A DNA stretch of 64,000 nucleotides from Fistulifera solaris (Eukaryota > Bacillariophyta > Bacillariophyceae > Naviculales > Stauroneidaceae). Shown here in pieces: positions 30,111 through 41,318 of the stretch (its first letter is position 1; each line of letters opens with the position of its first letter). Position numbers and translations under genes: made by a program. The stretch is from positions 2,170,001-2,234,000 of the forward strand of contig AP026125.1 in assembly GCA_030295235.1 (NCBI GenBank). The letters run 5' to 3'. The notes under the pieces were generated by a model. That model did not search any database. It was not told where the DNA came from and saw only the letters and a list, made by a program, of their open reading frames with translations.

Positions 30111-32099
30111 CTAAAGAGATGGTTTACCTAAAAGAAATGTGGCAAGCCAAGTGCGCAACGCTTTGTCGGAAAGCTCGCGTACTTTGACATCTGTATTGTA
30201 GACAAGCGAGTGATCCTCTTCATCGAATCCTTCCCCTAATCCACCAATGAGTACTGGTTCTGTTTCTCGTAAAGCATCGTCCTCGTCCTTTCGAGGCGTA
30301 TCAGCTGATTCGGGCGGGCGATTCGGCGCATGGCCTCCAACTGCCGCGTCCCAAACAGCGTTTGCTCTAGTAAGGCTGACGTCCAAGTTAGACGCCGACA
30401 ACACTTCCTGCTTTGTCAATTCCGACCACAACGCTTTCGTATGCTTGGGGTCTACATCCACAAATTTACCTTCCATGACATCTTTCCGTAGCTGTGGCAG
30501 TAACTCACCCTGAAGTCCTTTCTTGGGCCAAAGCGAAACGCCTGAAACAACCACAAAATCAGTTGGTGACGCTAATCCGCCTTTCACGGCTTTCGTTACA
30601 TCCGAGGCGGTGCATTTCCAGATTCCTTGTTCAAAACCGTCTTTTCCAACTGGACTTCCTATCTTTGCTTGGCGAAGGATGTCACTGTTGTGCAACCACA
30701 ACAGAGGCTCTTGTCCTTTGACTGTGTATTGTCCGCCGTAGCGTAGAGGCAGTGTTACGACACGATCACCAGCAGATGCTTTGATGCGAATATCCAAGCC
30801 TTTCGCAGCAGGGCGATTGAGAACAACACCAACGGTGCACAAGGCGTCGTCGCTTATAATCAAAACAACTGACTTATGTAGTTCTTGTGATTGCAACAGA
30901 TACGGCGATCGCTCTTGCGATGAAGCACGAACAATATGACCAGGAGTAAAATCCGAACTCGTGTCTTCCGTTTTCCCCTGGTTCTGCATGGAGGAAATGC
31001 GAGCACGTAATTCTTTCATTGGATCCATGAGCTTGATCTCTTCTTGCCTTTCAGTAGCTATAACAGCGGAAGAGGTGGGTAGTATTTTGGGAAGTAAGTT
31101 TTCCCTGGCCCATTCCTTCAACATATAATCATCGAAGGTGCCGGTTTCCTCCAAAGCCAGCTTTTCTCTACCGATAAGTTTCATGAGCATCGTCCAAGTA
31201 TCCAAACCCGCATCTCTCGCATCTACAGTCGTCGCCAATCGCGCCATTTCCTGCAACAGCGTTTGCGAATCAGTTGCCACCATGTACCAAGACTGTCGAT
31301 CGAGTTCACCCAAAAGTTGTCCAGGTCCCCAGCCAGCATATCCGCAAAACACCCAAAAATCGGAGGGCTTGGCGTGTCCGGCATGTACCAGCTTTTTCGC
31401 CTGATGAAACGATGTCCACTGAATATCACGAAGAACGGTAGTGCTGACTTCTGTCACCGGAGGTGTATCGAGCGAATGCAAACAGATTATGTCTGGTTTG
31501 GTCGAATCCAGTCCCTGTACATCTCCGCCGAACCAAACTTTCCATCTTATATTGTTGAGCGTGTCGGGTAACGTTATTTCCGTCGGTCTATTTAAAATGA
31601 TCCCTTTCGTAAATGTGGCCTCTTGATGATCTAAAACGAGGATCGCTGCCTTGTGAAAGTATTGTTGACGTAAGCCGAATCCGTAGTCTTGTTCTACACC
31701 ACCCAAGATGACAGCACCTTGTTCAATAACTTTTCCTGATTCGTAGGCCCATTGATCAGGATCGAAACTGCTGCTGGAGATACTTCCCGCAGTGACGCCA
31801 AACAAACTCCCGATGCCATCCAGATCGTCTTCTTCCGAGACGTTATCCGTTTTTGTCGCAGCCGCCGTTGCTTGTGATTCTCCCATGACGAGTTTCGCAC
31901 GAAATGCTCGCCAATCACGACTGGAAAGATCGAATTTTTCAGCGTCATCGTCAACGTCGTCGCCATTCGATGATTTGCCGTTCAGAAAAGAATATCTTGA
32001 GTATCGCCAAGTTGTAACAGAAGAAGGATTCAGGACGAAACTGGTCGTATAGGTCAGCTTCGTCAACAACAATAGTACTAGAATTTGAAGTCGCATCAT
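30111..32099 (-). CDS. Plastid-targeted protein with two UPF0301 (AlgH/YqgE) domains
   Basis: 662 residues in one exon from the ATG at 32099, chosen because it begins a signal peptide (RLQILVLLLLTKLTYTTS-F) with Phe at the cleavage point, the diatom plastid entry motif; the longer frame to 32234 has none. The first domain reads GAVILGGVEQDYGFGLRQQY, then KGIILNRPTEITL. The second reads TPGHIVRASSQERSPYLLQS, then VGVVLNRPAAKGL. UPF0301/DUF179 proteins occur in bacteria and plastids; their biochemical role is unsettled. The C-terminal third is charged. The frame is intact. Confidence 0.83.
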   Translation of the reverse strand: MMRLQILVLLLLTKLTYTTSFVLNPSSVTTWRYSRYSFLNGKSSNGDDVDDDAEKFDLSSRDWRAFRAKLVMGESQATAAATKTDNVSEEDDLDGIGSLFGVTAGSISSSSFDPDQWAYESGKVIEQGAVILGGVEQDYGFGLRQQYFHKAAILVLDHQEATFTKGIILNRPTEITLPDTLNNIRWKVWFGGDVQGLDSTKPDIICLHSLDTPPVTEVSTTVLRDIQWTSFHQAKKLVHAGHAKPSDFWVFCGYAGWGPGQLLGELDRQSWYMVATDSQTLLQEMARLATTVDARDAGLDTWTMLMKLIGREKLALEETGTFDDYMLKEWARENLLPKILPTSSAVIATERQEEIKLMDPMKELRARISSMQNQGKTEDTSSDFTPGHIVRASSQERSPYLLQSQELHKSVVLIISDDALCTVGVVLNRPAAKGLDIRIKASAGDRVVTLPLRYGGQYTVKGQEPLLWLHNSDILRQAKIGSPVGKDGFEQGIWKCTASDVTKAVKGGLASPTDFVVVSGVSLWPKKGLQGELLPQLRKDVMEGKFVDVDPKHTKALWSELTKQEVLSASNLDVSLTRANAVWDAAVGGHAPNRPPESADTPRKDEDDALRETEPVLIGGLGEGFDEEDHSLVYNTDVKVRELSDKALRTWLATFLLGKPSL

Positions 32100-32790
32100 T
32101 TTCGAGGGAAACAGAGCCAAAAATGGCGAAAGATTATTCGAAGGAATGCAGGAAAGATCTGAAAGAAGAAGGATAATTTCGATCGAGTCAAAATACACGG
32201 ATTTCCGAAAACTGTCCCTCTGATCGCCCACCACGTTCCTCTCACTTCTCTTCGAGTGTCTGTCTTATGCTTTACAGATAGCGTCCGAATAGATTGTGAA
32301 GACAGAAGTCGTCAACAAAGAGTGCATGCATGCAGCATGCTCTCACCCATCAATTGAACGCGTGTGATTTCACGTTGATGATGATGCGATGTGACGCCTT
32401 TCCGCAAAAGCAACGGAATTCATTTTACTGTGGTCCTTGTAGTAGGCCGTCCAGGGTTCATTCTTGCGCCTGACCACGAGTGTTACGTCAGTCATATAAA
32501 GGAAGACGATGAACTGCGTCCGTCCGGCGCTCGCTTCATTCAATACCGTTTCGACAGCGGAGGAGACAGCGTCCATGATAAGAAATGACCAATGACCCAC
32601 AAAATGACTCCGCACGACTACATAAATGGATATAGTGAAAACTGAATGACCTTCCTCACTTTATCGTCGCTCGGGATGAAGTTTCGAAAGACTTGTGCTT
32701 CGAGCTTCGACAATCTCACAATCAATCAACAAAACGAAACATATATTGACATCGAAAGACCTCCTTGCCGTCTGAATTGATCCTACCAAC
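32100..32790. other. Intergenic region, divergent promoters
   Basis: 690 bp between divergent genes. It includes a GCATGCATGCAGCATGC palindromic stretch near 32325. Short frames on both strands (for example 32370-32615) lack coding character. Confidence 0.5.
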
Positions 32791-35700
32791 ATGACCACAA
32801 TCGTTACGACGACTCCTCCCCATTTCACTAACGACACCACCATCAATTCGCACGGCCCCAAGTCAGCGAGTCCCGGGCATTTGCAGGAACGTGTCGATGC
32901 TTTAGAAAAACGTTTGCAGACGCTTCTCGACACGCGTTCTTCGACTCAGGTAAGTCGTTGCTAACCAGCACAAAAGCCATTTGTAATATCGATAGCATCT
33001 TAACTCTCTCACGATTTCCGGTATGACAGGCTTCGATTACACAGTGTCAAGATGAGCTCAGTAAACTCTTTCGAGAAAGTCCTAGTCGTCCCCAAGATTC
33101 GCTCGAGCAGTTGAATGCTCGCATCACGTACGTTCATTTTATTATTCCACTTTCAGTCTTTAAGCTTTCTCTTCTCATACTTTTTTCGTTCTTGCTCAAA
33201 TACAGTGACCTGGAAAAGAACGCGTCCGCGTGAGCTTACCTTTAGCGCAAGAAAAAGACATTCTCAAACAGATTCACAAGTTGATGCGTCGCAAAGTCAA
33301 AGTACAAGCTTATATTCAGACGGAACAATCCATTCGTCTCAACAAGGTACGTCTGAAATGCTTCTTTCATTACTGTGCTGTCGTGTGATGGGCGTCTAAA
33401 GTATCTTTCTTTTGTCTTATTGCTGCAGAATCGGGTCACCGACTTACGCAACAAACTACGCGAATGCAACGATGAACTCAAAACGATTCGTTGGGAATTG
33501 GCTACAGTCAAAACCGCGAATCAGTTAGGTTGTCCTGTAGAAGATTTGGTAGGACGTGCTGTTGCCTGTCCTCCCGAAAAGTTGGGTCAAATCATCGGAA
33601 AGAAAGGACGTCATTTGCAACAGCTTTCCGCAAGTGCCGCCGTTCAAATGGAGGTCAACAAAAGTGAGGAAAAGAATGTTGTCCGTATGATTGGACCACT
33701 TGCTTCGTTGGATGCTGCCGTCATGGATTTGGACAAAGTCTTTCAACAAACGGAAGAAAAACTCGATGTCGATGAAACGTTGCTCGAATACTTGACCGCC
33801 AAAGGTGTGACGGCATTGCAAGAAATCCGGGCCAGTCATCCGGACATTCGCTTGGATGCTTCGCGTGAAAAAGGAATCGTGTGTCTGGGAATTCCAGAGG
33901 ATATTGTAGCCTTTCGGAAGGATTTGCCGGACATTCAATCCGAAACGTTGACAGTCTCTTCCAAAGAAGCTGCAATTGTTGTAGGAAAGAATGGAGCTAC
34001 CATTGAGAGCATCGTTGAATCGCATCAAACGGCCATCCAGCTGATTCGTGGTGAAGTCAACACTGTGATCAAGGTCATGGGTCCTTCCGGTCACGTGGAA
34101 TCTGCCATTCGCGAGATCGAGGAGTTGCTGGCTGCGAATCGCGACGGCGCTTTAAAAATGAACGTACTGGTACCGATCAAAAATGCCCTTCTCTTGGACA
34201 ATGGGAAAGGAGTTCGTGAGTTGACGGTACAGGTAAACAATCATCTCGAGGCGACCGGCGCAGTGACGCTGAATATTGAGGACGGCGCCTTGATCGTCAA
34301 AGGTAAAGCGCGGGTTTTGGAGGCCGCTATGGAAAAGGTGCAAGCAGAAGTGCGTCGTTTGGAGCAACTGATGGTGTCAATTCACGTAGATCCAATGGTT
34401 ATCCCAGTTTTCATTGGAAAGGGAGGTAGCGGTATCAAAGACTTGAAGAACGGAAAGCCTGTTACTATTGAGCTCGACAAAGAACAGGGTAGAATCGACA
34501 TTGCCGGATTAGAAGCGAGTTGCATTGACTACGTCCGAGAAAGAACCCAGGCGTTGGCAAACACACAATTGGTCGAACGGATTCAGACCGATCCTCCTTC
34601 TGCTTACAAATCTCTAATGGGGGGCTTTGTCCGTAAGCTGGCAAAAGAAGTTAATAAGTTGGTGTTCTTGAAACTCGAGGACGAGTCGCAGCAGATCATA
34701 CTGAGAGGAAGTCGGGAAAAGCTTGAAGAGGCAAAGGCTTTGATCAATCAATACTTTGCTCAAAATTTCTCTCAAGAGATTGAAGTAACTAAGGATGACA
34801 TTCAGGCTTTGCTGACCGGAGGCAAGAACTCCAAGATCGTAGAGCTGGCAGAAAAGGCGGGTGTCAAGCTAAATACAGTCAAAGATCGGCAGATAATTGT
34901 TGTTCGGGGTGAAAAAGAAAAGGTCGCTGACGCAATCCAGTCAGTAAAAGCTTATCTTTACGGGGGAGAAGGAATCAGTCTAGCGAAAGTTTCAATCGAT
35001 AAGAACGCTATCGGACTTGTTATCGGGAAAGGAGGCAAAAACAAAGAAGAGTTGGAGCATAAGTTTAATGTCAGCATCATGATTCAGCGAAATGAGAATG
35101 TGCTGACGATGCGCGGACAAGACGTCGACATCGAGGCCTGTCGTGCAGACATAATGAGGCAGATAGTAACGGCACGTGTGACTCAAACTCTCAAAGCTGC
35201 AGCTGAAGAACTCGAATCGCTGCGAAAGGCGAACGTTTTTCGCCGTATCATGCAGTCGATACCTGTTCAACTATCGAACAAGGACGACATCATTACGGTT
35301 CGCGGTGTTCAAGCTGATGTAAACGATGCAATATCCACTTTGAACGAAGCGTTGGGCAAATCGTATCGAATGAGGTACCGTATGGACGGAATCTTATTCA
35401 ACCGACTCCAGGAAGCTTGGAAAGATCCGGCACACGCAAAGCAAATAGAATCATCTACGCATGCAAAGCTAGAGTTGACACAGAATAGCTTATCATTCAC
35501 CGGAAGTCGAAAACAAGTAACTGATGCTAAGCGTGAAGTACTGAAGTATTTTGAGTTCTTGTTCGGCTCACAGTTCTGCCACCTAAGTGTCCCTCTCTCT
35601 AGCTTGCCCGGGTTGGGAAAATCGAGTGTTGTTATGAATACAATGGCTAGTTCTGGATGTCAACTGTTCCTTGACCGAGACCTTTCTGCTGTTTTGTTTT

Positions 35701-36722
35701 TCTGTTCCGACACCACGAAACTTGATGTTGCGCGAGAGGCAATCAAACTTCAAATCGAAGAGGAAAACAAGCGGGCTTTTGTTCTAGAGCTCGACGACAA
35801 TGAAGAATGGATCGTCTCTTTGGTATTGGGAAAGAATGGAGACAACATCAAATCTTTAAGGAGAGAAACTGGCTGCAAAATTGATGTCCACGACCGTACC
35901 ATAACTGTTACGGCCGATCAGACCGATCTAGTTGCAAGTGCAAAAGCCAAGCTGGAGTCGTTAGTTGAGAAGGCTCGTCGTGAATGTGTTTTTGTATCGA
36001 TTCCGGCTAAACACATGCCTGCATTTGTTGGGCGTAGCGGTGCAAACATAACCAAGTTCACCACCGAGTATGGCGTTGAAATACAGATTATGAAAAAAGG
36101 CACCGACGAAGCCTCGATTCGACTGACCGGTGACGGAGAAGCCGTATCCAATGCCCATGATGCCATTATAGAGTGGATAGAGTTGCGCGACACTCTTGGC
36201 GCCGTGAGAGAAGTCATCGGCACTCGCGAGAATAGCCCGAGGAAAGATCAGCCTTCTACCACACTTAAAGTGGAATCAGATCAGATTGCCAGAATCATCG
36301 GAAAGAAAGGAGCTGTCATTCGCGGTCTGGAAAATGAATTCGATTGTGAAATCAGAATTAATCGAAAGATGAGTTCTGTGACGATAACTGCAGCAAATCT
36401 CGAAAGTGTCATCGAGAGAATTCAAAAGATTGCGCAAGAAGCCCCTCCGAGTAAATCAAAAGCTAACGAAGTTGTTGATACAGAGGATGCCTCTGGAGCT
36501 GAGGAATTCGTGCAACCTAAATCAGATCTCAACATTACCGTGAAGAAGTCGGATTTCCCGACTATCAGTGGTGAATCTGGCGAAGAGAGTCATTCACATG
36601 ACTCTTCGCCCGTGAAAGGAAACACAATCACCTGGGCCGCAATTACCAAACCTTTGACTGGAACAGAATATGAGATATCTTTCGACGAGAGGGAGAGCTC
36701 ATCTGCCGTAGCGGCATTGTAA
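32791..36722 (+). CDS. Vigilin/Scp160-like multi-KH RNA-binding protein
   Basis: Four exons (32791-32949, 33030-33127, 33206-33346, 33429-36722) give 1230 residues after one correction at an A4 (33214-33217). The N-terminal 140 residues are coiled coil (ERVDALEKRLQTLLDT, NRVTDLRNKLRECNDELKTI). Serial KH domains follow, many with an intact GxxG loop: IIGKKGRHL, VVGKNGATI, FIGKGGSGI, VIGKGGKNK, VLGKNGDNI, FVGRSGANI and IIGKKGAVI. Others are degenerate (LDNGKGVREL, LTGGKNSKI). Vigilins bind many mRNAs and associate with ribosomes and the ER surface in animals and yeast. The acidic C-terminal tail is not a known domain. Size and repeat number fit the family. Confidence 0.93.
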
Positions 36723-36843
36723 TTGTGCCCATTTGCAATAGAAACCTGCTTGTCGACACGATAGATTAATTAGTAAGACACATATTGTTATTTATTCTTC
36801 TAAAGCTATTATTGAAGGACCACTCTGCATTTATACCCAGAGC

Positions 36844-39158
36844 TTATGCAAATTTGTACAGGTTCACAACACCGATCTCACTGTCGGTTTTCCCCAACGT
36901 CCCAATACCGCCTAATGCAACAGTTAATCCATCCGACGTTATTGAGACTGAAGTACCTAGTCGAAGTCCATCGTATTCGCCAACGATGTTGCTACCTTGT
37001 TGACAGAATAGAATTCCCGCATCTCGATAAACCTGTACAACACCGGCCGGGCTGGCACTCGCAAATGTTCCGACTACATAGGGCGATCCCACAACGAGAT
37101 CCTTGCCATCCCCGCTAAGACTTACTATTTCTCCAAAGTCTTCATGATCTAAGCCCGTAATGGTGTCAAACCTGAGCCAGTCGGCGCCGTCAAAGTCATC
37201 AACAGTAACATATCCAGTATTTCCTTTAGCAGAAAGGGTTCCGACAGAAACTCTATCTCCAGCATTGTTGATGGAAACCGAATTTCCGTAAGCATCTCCC
37301 TTGCTGGAAGATGGAGGGAGAATGGTACTGCCTACCTGCACCCACTTATCTGCTTCAAACTCGAAGACCATGGCGTATTCCCCGCCCTTTGCTCCAACAA
37401 CAATAAAGCTCCCGTCTTGGTTAATGTCGACAGCTGAAAAATCGATTCTACATTAGGATTGTAATAGATAGAGTCAATGACATCACGCGAATACGCTTAC
37501 CTTCACCAAACAAGTCACCGTCATTTCCTGTTAGTTTTTGTCCAACTTGCTCTAAAGCAGATTTATCAGCGTTCGCGCGGAACACGTAAACAGAGTTATT
37601 GTCGACGCCACTGGTGATGATCGTCGAGCCGTCTGACGAAATAGCAACTTGCTGCCCGACGGCCTCCGTCAGAGCCTTGGTACTTATGCTCGAGACAACA
37701 GTGGCGTCCTTCAAAAGAAAAGCTCTACATACTCATCGGCAGCAACGGCCAGAGCACTTCCATCACCTGAAATCGCTACAGCTGAGCCGAACCCGATGCT
37801 TGCAGCTCGATCTCCAGAGATCATTTCCTGGAAAGCAACCGTTCCGTTCGTAATTGTATAAGTATCAGCCAGACCAGTGAGACTTCCATTTCCATCGCCT
37901 ACGTCATAATTAGGACCGCCGATAAGAAGCATAGATCCGTCGGTTGTCATGGAGACTCCTGCTCCGTAGTTCCCCCCAGCTTGGTCACCAACTATCGTTG
38001 ATACCGATGTCCAGGTTCCCTGTCCTACACCAACGCAAGTGCTACTTCTTGTTGCTACCGAAAGAGAAGTCGGCGCTGGTGTCGATGACGATTCGTTTTC
38101 AGCAACATTTCCGTCTACAATACTGGACGGTTGCAATGATGGTAGTTCCGACGTTGATGGAGCGCTGCTTATTGAAGGTGCGCTGCTGACGGATGGAGCG
38201 CTACTAACAGATGGTGCATTGGATGAATCGGCGGATGGGACATTGGTAATATCCTCGGCGGCGGAGGGTGCGCCAGTGGTATCATCATCGGCAGCCGATG
38301 GTGCACTGGTCGTCTCATCATCAACAGCGGATGGTGCATTCGTTGTATCGTCATCAGCAGCTGATGGAGCGACAGTTGTTTCATCGTCGATCGCAGCTGA
38401 CGGGGCATTGCTGGCATCTGCATCCACCGTGTTTGAGCTTGGAGCTTCGGATGCCGTCGTCGTACTTGAGCTTGGAGCTTGGGATGCTGTCGTGGTACTT
38501 GAACTTGGAGCTTGCGATGCTTCGACCGTGTTCGAGCTTGGAGCTTGGGATGTCGACGCAACTGGGGGCGGCGTCTCAGATCCTGCTACTGGAGCTGTGG
38601 TAGCGTCACTTGTGGTGGGTTGTGGAGAGGCGACTGGTTGAGGTGATATGGTAGGTGTTGTCGTTTCCTGGGAACTACTTGGAGCAACTGTAGCGCTCGG
38701 TGAAATAGTTTTTGTCCTTTCTCGCTCTTTCCCATGCCCATGGATCCCTTCCCCTTCCCCTTTCCTTTTCCTTTGCTTTTTTCGCTCTTGTCATGTCCCT
38801 TGCCTTTTCCTTTTCCTTTGCCTTTTCCTTTGCCCTTGCTATGGCTGTCGTCGCTGAAAAGGCCATTACTATGATGGTGACCCTTTCCCATACCCATTCT
38901 GCCCATACCTTTGCCACTGCTAGTCCCTTTGCCACTATGGCTACCTTTTCCTGATTCTCGATAAGGGTCTTCATGATGAAGGAGACTTAGCTTTTCGTCT
39001 CCGTGGGTAATGACTTCTTCCTGCACTGACTCGTGCTTCACATGTTGGAATCGCAAATTTCGTTCTTCATCTGCAAACAGTCCTCTGTCATGTTGTTGTT
39101 GTCGCGCTGAGCTTAAGCTCAACACGGAAAGGACGGCAATACTCACTCTCATCTTCAT
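36844..39158 (-). CDS. Secreted FG-GAP repeat protein with Gly-Lys-rich and Ser/Thr/Asp-rich regions
   Basis: 754 residues after three one-base corrections and removal of a 53-nt intron (37448-37500). A signal peptide (KMRVSIAVLSVLSLSSA) is followed by a His- and Gly-Lys-rich part (GKGSHSGKGTSSGKGMGRMG; later alternating Gly-Lys tracts). Then comes a Pro/Ser/Thr region, and about ten repeats of the type DDETTxAPSAA. FG-GAP-like beta-propeller repeats end the protein (NYGAGVSMTTDGSMLLIGGP, FGSAVAISGDGSALAVAA, YGNSVSINNAGDRVSVG). The shifts are at 38709-38713, 37713-37716 and 37437-37441, all A/T runs. Lysine-rich and acidic Ser-rich stretches together suggest a wall or extracellular matrix role; that is inference. 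Confidence 0.78.
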
Positions 39159-39572
39159 GGTTGAGGTGCACGCGTTTTTTTTGAACTCGAATGAAAGAAA
39201 AATGTGAAGAGCTCGTTTCCTTGTGACAGTCAACGGATGAAACAAATTCAAATTTTCGCGCAAATCGCCGTTGCGTTCTCTTATGTACAAGAGTTTCTTC
39301 CTTCCCTTTCTCTCTGCGATATAGTAAAGCTTAAAGTGGTACCCAACAGTGTCACATAGACATTTATACGGTTATCGAGTTCTGCAAATCCAATTTTGAT
39401 TCACAAGACTCCCATTTAGCTTCTAACGTACGAAATATCAATTTCCAAGTCGTTGACCTATGATGATGATGTAGGCTTACACCTACGTGTCCATGTCTTT
39501 GAAACAAAGCACCCTGTTTCCGAGTCTCCATGATCGATTGGATAGAGTTGGCCACTGCGAAACTATTTCGAC
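39159..39572. other. Intergenic region
   Basis: 414 bp upstream of the FG-GAP gene and downstream of the ADAT3-like gene. No gene or repeat recognised. Confidence 0.45.
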
Positions 39573-40529
39573 TTAAACCGTTCTGGCTATAACATTATCT
39601 TGTCCTTCCTTTTCTTCGGTGGCAGGTTCATGCCACTGAAAGGCTCGAAAATGATGATTTGTAGAAGGCAATGTATGTAAGGAGTAGTGCGTCAATGCAC
39701 CCAATTGAGGAGACTTATCTACAAAAAGGATACGCCTCACCCGACTGTGCAAAGCCGCCATCCCTTCAAATAGAGAAGGTTCTTGACATGTATACAGATC
39801 AAAGCCAGTACATAAATAGGAACCCGCTGATTGCGTTCGCTCTCTTCGACTGACATTTTGAATCGCATAAATGATATCAGTTTGCAACGGATTGTTAATT
39901 GTATTGTTACTCAAGCATTGTTGCAATCGTCGCTCGACACTAGCCCTTCCGACAACAATGCCCGACGCAGGATCCAGTACTACAATATCCTTTTCCGATA
40001 TTACGTGCTGAATAGTTTTCTCCATCAAGATAATTTCGTCAGGACTGAGGCGTCTAGCTTCTTGCTCTTGTTCGATAGCTAGGTAGCTGACTTTCTTGGT
40101 AGGCCACTTCTCATTCATTCGATTCCACTCAAATTCTGAAATTGGGGGTCGTCTGGGAACATGTACGCGTTGTACTGTGTATTGCTGTGAGCAAAGTTCA
40201 ATTAAGCTTTGACACTCCGAGTGGATTGTTCCTATCAGCACGAGTCTCTGTTCCGTCACCTTTTGACGTTTGAGAACATCACCGTCATGACGTGAAACGA
40301 TAGGTAGACATTTCACTCGTTTTAAGTGCTGCAGTTCCGTGTCTTGTTGATTTTGTATTTGCCGAATGAGCGGGCCGCATAGTTTGGGCTCCACTTGTAC
40401 CGCAAACGCCTCAACAAACAGATCGTCATGGTTGCCATTGTCTTCCTTCGCGGACCCATTTTCGATCCTATCTTTCTGCAATTGCTTGTGCTTTGTTAAA
40501 ATTCCCGGCAGTATCTCCGTAAATGGCAT
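39573..40529 (-). CDS. ADAT3/TAD3-like tRNA deaminase subunit lacking all three zinc ligands
   Basis: 318 residues in one intact exon. The N-terminal half follows ADAT3 (VPRRPPISEFEWNRMNEKWP, then LSPDEIILMEKTI). The deaminase fold is clear: VLDPASGIVVGRAS, NPLQTDIIYAIQNV, SYLCTGFDLYTCQEP, MAALHSRVRRILF, GALTHYSLH and NHHFRAF. In ADAT3 of animals and plants the zinc site is a His in NPLxHAV and two Cys in EPCxMC. Here these positions are Thr217, Ser252 and Glu255 (QEPSLFEGMA). ADAT3 is the non-catalytic partner of ADAT2 in wobble A34-to-I editing, and still normally binds zinc. This protein probably serves as a structural partner only, or has another role. The reading frame and flanking conserved blocks are undamaged, so it is not a plain pseudogene. 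Confidence 0.85.
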   Translation of the reverse strand: MPFTEILPGILTKHKQLQKDRIENGSAKEDNGNHDDLFVEAFAVQVEPKLCGPLIRQIQNQQDTELQHLKRVKCLPIVSRHDGDVLKRQKVTEQRLVLIGTIHSECQSLIELCSQQYTVQRVHVPRRPPISEFEWNRMNEKWPTKKVSYLAIEQEQEARRLSPDEIILMEKTIQHVISEKDIVVLDPASGIVVGRASVERRLQQCLSNNTINNPLQTDIIYAIQNVSRRERTQSAGSYLCTGFDLYTCQEPSLFEGMAALHSRVRRILFVDKSPQLGALTHYSLHTLPSTNHHFRAFQWHEPATEEKEGQDNVIARTV

Positions 40530-40659
40530 ATTCCGGAGCAGTTGATGTTAATTATAAATAGAAAAAACAGGGAGTAAGCAAGATACAAGCCATTTACATC
40601 ATTGTGGATCGCATACGGCTGCTAAAAATTTGAAAGATGTACAACCCGCTCACAATGTC

Positions 40660-40990
40660 CAAACCTTACGCGCATTGTACGTAGCCGCCGTAGGAAATTT
40701 ATCTCTGCAGGGGTACCCGGATATTGTGATTTTCACCATAATCCAATTCTTGGCTTTACGGTGCACAGATGTCAACGTTTTCTTGCGCACCGTATTTGCC
40801 TCGTAACAGAAAGCAATATGCGCATTCAACTTGAAAGCAAAACGTAGATGGAACGAGAAATGCAACGCATCGAATATCTACGTAATTTCACGTAGCTCTC
40901 GTAGGAATATTTATCGACATAGGGGAACCCGGATATCGTTCAATATTATTTTTCACACCGTTTTTCGCGTCTTTTGGACAACTGCTGTTA
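40660..40990 (-). repeat. Dispersed single copy of the 428 bp array element
   Basis: About 330 bp with both boxes in the same order and spacing as one array unit. Box A (TACGCGCATTGTACGTAGCC, CGTAGGAAATTTATCTCTGC, GGTACCCGGATATTG) begins at about 40666. Box B (CTACGTAATTTCACGTAG, CTCGTAGGAATATTTATCG, GGGGAACCCGGATAT) begins at about 40877. The shared middle CAGATGTCAACGTTTTCTTG and shared end TTTTCGCGTCTTTTGGACA are present. Identity to the array is about 75%, so it is an older copy. Confidence 0.88.
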
Positions 40991-41129
40991 CAGTTATAGC
41001 TTTTTGCCCTTCAGACTCATGCTTCTCACTTCAAAGCGAGTAAACGGAAAAGCTGAGCTTTAGGGTCTAGAAAAAATACGGCGTAGGTCTATTTTTTTAG
41101 CTTTAATGCGGTTTCGCACAATCGCTATG

Positions 41130-41154
41130 ATTCGCGACTGAAATGAAGTCGTGG
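41130..41154 (+). repeat. Short CATGACTG/CAGTCGTGG-type hairpin
   Basis: ATTCGCGACTG, AAATG, AAGTCGTGG, weaker pairing than other copies. It lies about 165 bp before the PNO1 start, and its flank GGGAAAGTTTGTG resembles that of the copy at 14169. Confidence 0.55.
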
Positions 41155-41318
41155 GAAAGTTTGTGGAATTCGGACGAACACCAGACCAAGAACGTTTATC
41201 ACCATCCACCTTTTTGTGTTGAAAGCGAGAATTGAGAATGTAAGGCGCCATTTTTTCTTTCTTTGTCTTTGATCTTCCAACTTCTGGGTATCAGTAAATA
41301 ATCACAAGTACGCAAACC

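Noticed and set aside
38039-38641. 200-codon plus-strand frame opposite the FG-GAP gene
   Set aside because: It mirrors the DDETTxAPSAA-type repeats on the other strand; the signal peptide and FG-GAP repeats are on the minus strand.
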